Assembly (NCBI GenBank): GCA_035299065.1
Contig: DATGXI010000136.1
Location: forward strand, 1 to 7,336
Reading direction: 5' to 3'
Source: DASPJQ01 sp035299065
Lineage (GTDB): Bacteria; Bacteroidota; Bacteroidia; Flavobacteriales_D; UBA2798
Length of the DNA stretch: 7,336 nucleotides
Shown here in pieces: positions 5,911-7,336 of this stretch (position 1 is the stretch's first letter; the number at the start of each line of letters is the position of its first letter). The translations under genes and the position numbers were made by a program. The notes below the pieces were generated by a model. The model was not told the DNA's origin. It saw nothing but the letters and a program-made list of their open reading frames with translations, and searched no databases.

Positions 5911-5943
5911 CAAATGTAAATATAAGCATTTAGGTTATTGCAA
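5911..5943 (-). promoter_or_regulatory. Bacteroidota-type promoter for the orphan gene
   Basis: On the minus strand TACATTTG (5911-5918) matches the -7 consensus TAnnTTTG exactly, and TTG (5941-5943) stands 22 bases upstream, within the spacing known for the housekeeping sigma factor of this phylum. Transcription would begin a few bases downstream, giving a leader of only about 10 bases before the ATG at 5893. This also argues against the upstream ATG at 5929. Confidence 0.5.
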
Positions 5944-5989
5944 GGGTGGTGTTCAGCGCGTGGCTATTTTTTCTATTTTTAGACCCAGA

Positions 5990-6017
5990 TCTTAAATTTC
6001 AAATCTCAAATTTTAAA
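5990..6017. repeat. 7-bp tandem repeat before the response-regulator gene (TYTYAAA x4)
   Basis: Four contiguous 7-bp units, TCTTAAA, TTTCAAA, TCTCAAA and TTTTAAA, vary only at the two pyrimidine positions (consensus TYTYAAA). The tract ends 11 bases before the response-regulator ATG. Unit length, unit sequence and distance to the start codon resemble the tract at 3932-3959, which suggests a common origin or role. Confidence 0.75.
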
Positions 6018-6028
6018 TACCTCCTCCC

Positions 6029-7201
6029 ATGCCAAGAATACTAATTATTGACGATGAAAAAAGCATACGCAGGGCACTGAAAGAGATACTTGAATACGAA
6101 AAGTACGAAGTAGAAGAAGCCGAAGATGCGATTGTGGCACTCAAGAAAGTGGAAGACGAAGTGTTTGACCTTATTTTTTGCGATATAAAAATGCCAAAAA
6201 TGGATGGTACCGAGTTTTTGGAAAAGTGCATGCAGGCACATCCCGAAATTCCGGTTGTTATGATATCGGGCCACGGCAACATTGACACGGCCGTTGAATC
6301 CATAAAAAAAGGCGCTTTTGATTTCATTCAAAAACCACTTGACCTGAACCGGATTTTAGTGAGCGTAAAAAATGCGCTTGACCGCAAGGTGCTGGTAAAT
6401 GAAACCAAAGTGCTTAAACAAAAGGTAAAATTGGTAAAGGGTTTTGATATTATTGGCGAATCGGAAGCCATTGCCGAAATAAAAAAAATGATTGCCCGTG
6501 TGGCGCCAACAGATGCACGTGTAATGATAACCGGTGGAAACGGTACAGGAAAAGAATTGGTGGCAAGGCAAATTCACGAGCAAAGCAACCGCGCTAAATT
6601 TCCTTTTATTGAGGTAAACTGTGCAGCCATACCGGGTGAATTGATAGAAAGCGAATTGTTTGGTCATGAAAAAGGAGCCTTTACATCGGCCATAAAACAA
6701 AAACTTGGAAAATTTGAACAGGCTGAAGGTGGAACGTTGTTTTTGGATGAAATTGGTGACATGAGCCTTAGTGCCCAGGCCAAAGTACTGCGCGCTTTGC
6801 AGGAAAATAAAATTACCCGGGTTGGTGGCGAAAAAGACATTAAAGTAAATGTGCGCATTATAGCCGCTACCAATAAAGATTTACGCAAGGAAATTGACGC
6901 CAATAATTTCAGGGAAGATTTGTTTCACCGCATTGGCGTTATATTAATTCATGTACCCTCACTAAACGATCGCAAAGAAGATGTGCCTGCACTGGTTGAA
7001 CATTTTGCGGCCATGATTTGCGAAGAACAGGGCATACCTGTAAAAACATTTGAAAAGGGTGCCTTGAAAGCGTTGCAGAATTACAATTTCACGGGTAACA
7101 TACGTGAATTGCGCAACCTGGTTGAACGGCTAATTATTTTGTCGGGTAAAAATGTAACCGAGCAGGACGTGAACCAATACGCACCTGCACGGTTTAAGTA
7201 A
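6029..7201 (+). CDS. NtrC-family sigma-54 response regulator lacking a DNA-binding domain
   Basis: A 390-residue cytoplasmic regulator. The receiver domain (1 to about 120) has acidic D8/D9, phospho-acceptor D52 in FCDIKMPKMDG, S80 in MISGHG and K102 in QKP. After a linker comes the AAA+ sigma-54 activation domain (about 140-370): Walker A GGNGTGKE (169-176), GAFTSA (216-221) in the sigma-54 contact loop instead of GAFTGA, Walker B GGTLFLDE (234-241), sensor I AATN (279-282), arginine-finger region FREDLFHR (294-301) and sensor II GNIRELRN (356-363). The protein stops about 27 residues after sensor II with no Fis-type helix-turn-helix, and none of the three rightward frames after the stop encodes one. 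Phosphorylation by an unseen histidine kinase should control ATP-driven remodelling of sigma-54 RNA polymerase. Without its own DNA binding it may act from solution or through a partner. The ATG at 6029 starts directly at the receiver fold (PRILIIDDE). Confidence 0.92.
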   Translation: MPRILIIDDEKSIRRALKEILEYEKYEVEEAEDAIVALKKVEDEVFDLIFCDIKMPKMDGTEFLEKCMQAHPEIPVVMISGHGNIDTAVESIKKGAFDFIQKPLDLNRILVSVKNALDRKVLVNETKVLKQKVKLVKGFDIIGESEAIAEIKKMIARVAPTDARVMITGGNGTGKELVARQIHEQSNRAKFPFIEVNCAAIPGELIESELFGHEKGAFTSAIKQKLGKFEQAEGGTLFLDEIGDMSLSAQAKVLRALQENKITRVGGEKDIKVNVRIIAATNKDLRKEIDANNFREDLFHRIGVILIHVPSLNDRKEDVPALVEHFAAMICEEQGIPVKTFEKGALKALQNYNFTGNIRELRNLVERLIILSGKNVTEQDVNQYAPARFK

Positions 7202-7214
7202 AAGTTTAGTATTC

Positions 7215-7336
7215 ATGTGCGGGTATTTGCTGCTGACTGGCTGGTATAAAGCAGGTATTACGAAAAAACTTTATTACAAGCCCGGCCAGGGATGGAAGCG
7301 GCACCCCGCAGCCACAGAAAACAAAAGTCAGGTTAA
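7215..7336 (+). CDS. Possible start of a short ORF, open at window end (doubtful)
   Basis: An ATG 13 bases after the response-regulator stop opens a frame that runs off the window (40 codons seen: MCGYLLLTGWYKAG..., later KPGQGWKRHPAATENKSQ). It is basic and glycine-rich, matches no family I can name and shows no ribosome binding site. Part of it overlaps an unusually GC-rich patch (7281-7316) that contains a GCGG-CACC-CCGC hairpin (7298-7309). It may be an intergenic repeat rather than a gene. It is not a helix-turn-helix continuation of the regulator. Confidence 0.15.
   Translation, partial: MCGYLLLTGWYKAGITKKLYYKPGQGWKRHPAATENKSQV

Noticed and set aside
5894..5929. Upstream ATG at 5929 as the start of the orphan protein
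   Set aside because: It would place 12 polar/aromatic residues before a perfect signal peptide, and a consensus -7 promoter element lies between it and the chosen start at 5893.
3932..6017. 7-bp tandem tracts as CRISPR remnants
   Set aside because: Units are contiguous and far too short, with no spacers and no cas genes.
6019..6025. ACCTCCT three bases before the response-regulator ATG
   Set aside because: It equals the anti-Shine-Dalgarno sequence of 16S rRNA, not its complement, so it cannot pair with the ribosome; this phylum does not rely on that pairing anyway.
7202..7336. A frameshifted helix-turn-helix after the response regulator
   Set aside because: None of the three forward frames shows a Fis-type HTH pattern, so the domain is absent rather than split off by a simple frameshift.

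Overview
The window looks like ordinary chromosomal DNA from a Gram-negative member of the Bacteroidota; the class cannot be fixed from sequence alone. No gene has a convincing AGGAGG-type ribosome binding site, and the start codons follow A/T- or pyrimidine-rich leaders. One gene has a good match to the Bacteroidota promoter (TTG, then TAnnTTTG). A KdsC homologue implies LPS (Kdo) synthesis, and the protein families (short Ppx/GppA, long S41 peptidase, small TPR protein) fit that phylum. Base composition is roughly 40% GC by eye. There is no rRNA, tRNA, CRISPR array, transposase or phage gene.

There are seven genes. From left to right: the 3' end of a small TPR protein (2-262, +); a secreted YafK/DpaA-type L,D-transpeptidase-fold enzyme (321-1082, -); a secreted PDZ-containing S41 C-terminal processing peptidase (1235-2848, +); the Kdo-8-phosphate phosphatase KdsC (3167-3679, -); a short Ppx/GppA phosphatase (3974-4855, +); a secreted orphan protein whose predicted mature N-terminus carries ten consecutive prolines (4856-5893, -); and an NtrC-type response regulator with receiver and AAA+ domains but no DNA-binding domain (6029-7201, +). 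The genes alternate strand perfectly, so each is probably transcribed alone and every gap is either a divergent promoter region or a convergent 3' junction.

Functionally, the left half is envelope related: a peptidoglycan-acting enzyme and a periplasmic processing protease share a divergent regulatory region, and LPS sugar synthesis follows. The right half is regulatory or stress related: polyphosphate/ppGpp-type phosphatase and sigma-54 control. No shared pathway is proven.

The least expected material is non-coding. The leader of the S41 peptidase gene can form a 17-bp stem with a nested hairpin, and its G-U pairs favour the sense transcript. Tracts of 7-bp units of related sequence (TCTCAca-like and TYTYAAA) sit 11-14 bases before the start codons of the Ppx/GppA and response-regulator genes. 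A different 7-bp tract follows the peptidase stop codon, and a CTATG-rich degenerate repeat fills the gap before kdsC. The most notable protein feature is the sigma-54 activator without a helix-turn-helix and with GAFTSA in place of GAFTGA. I found no clear undescribed multi-gene system.
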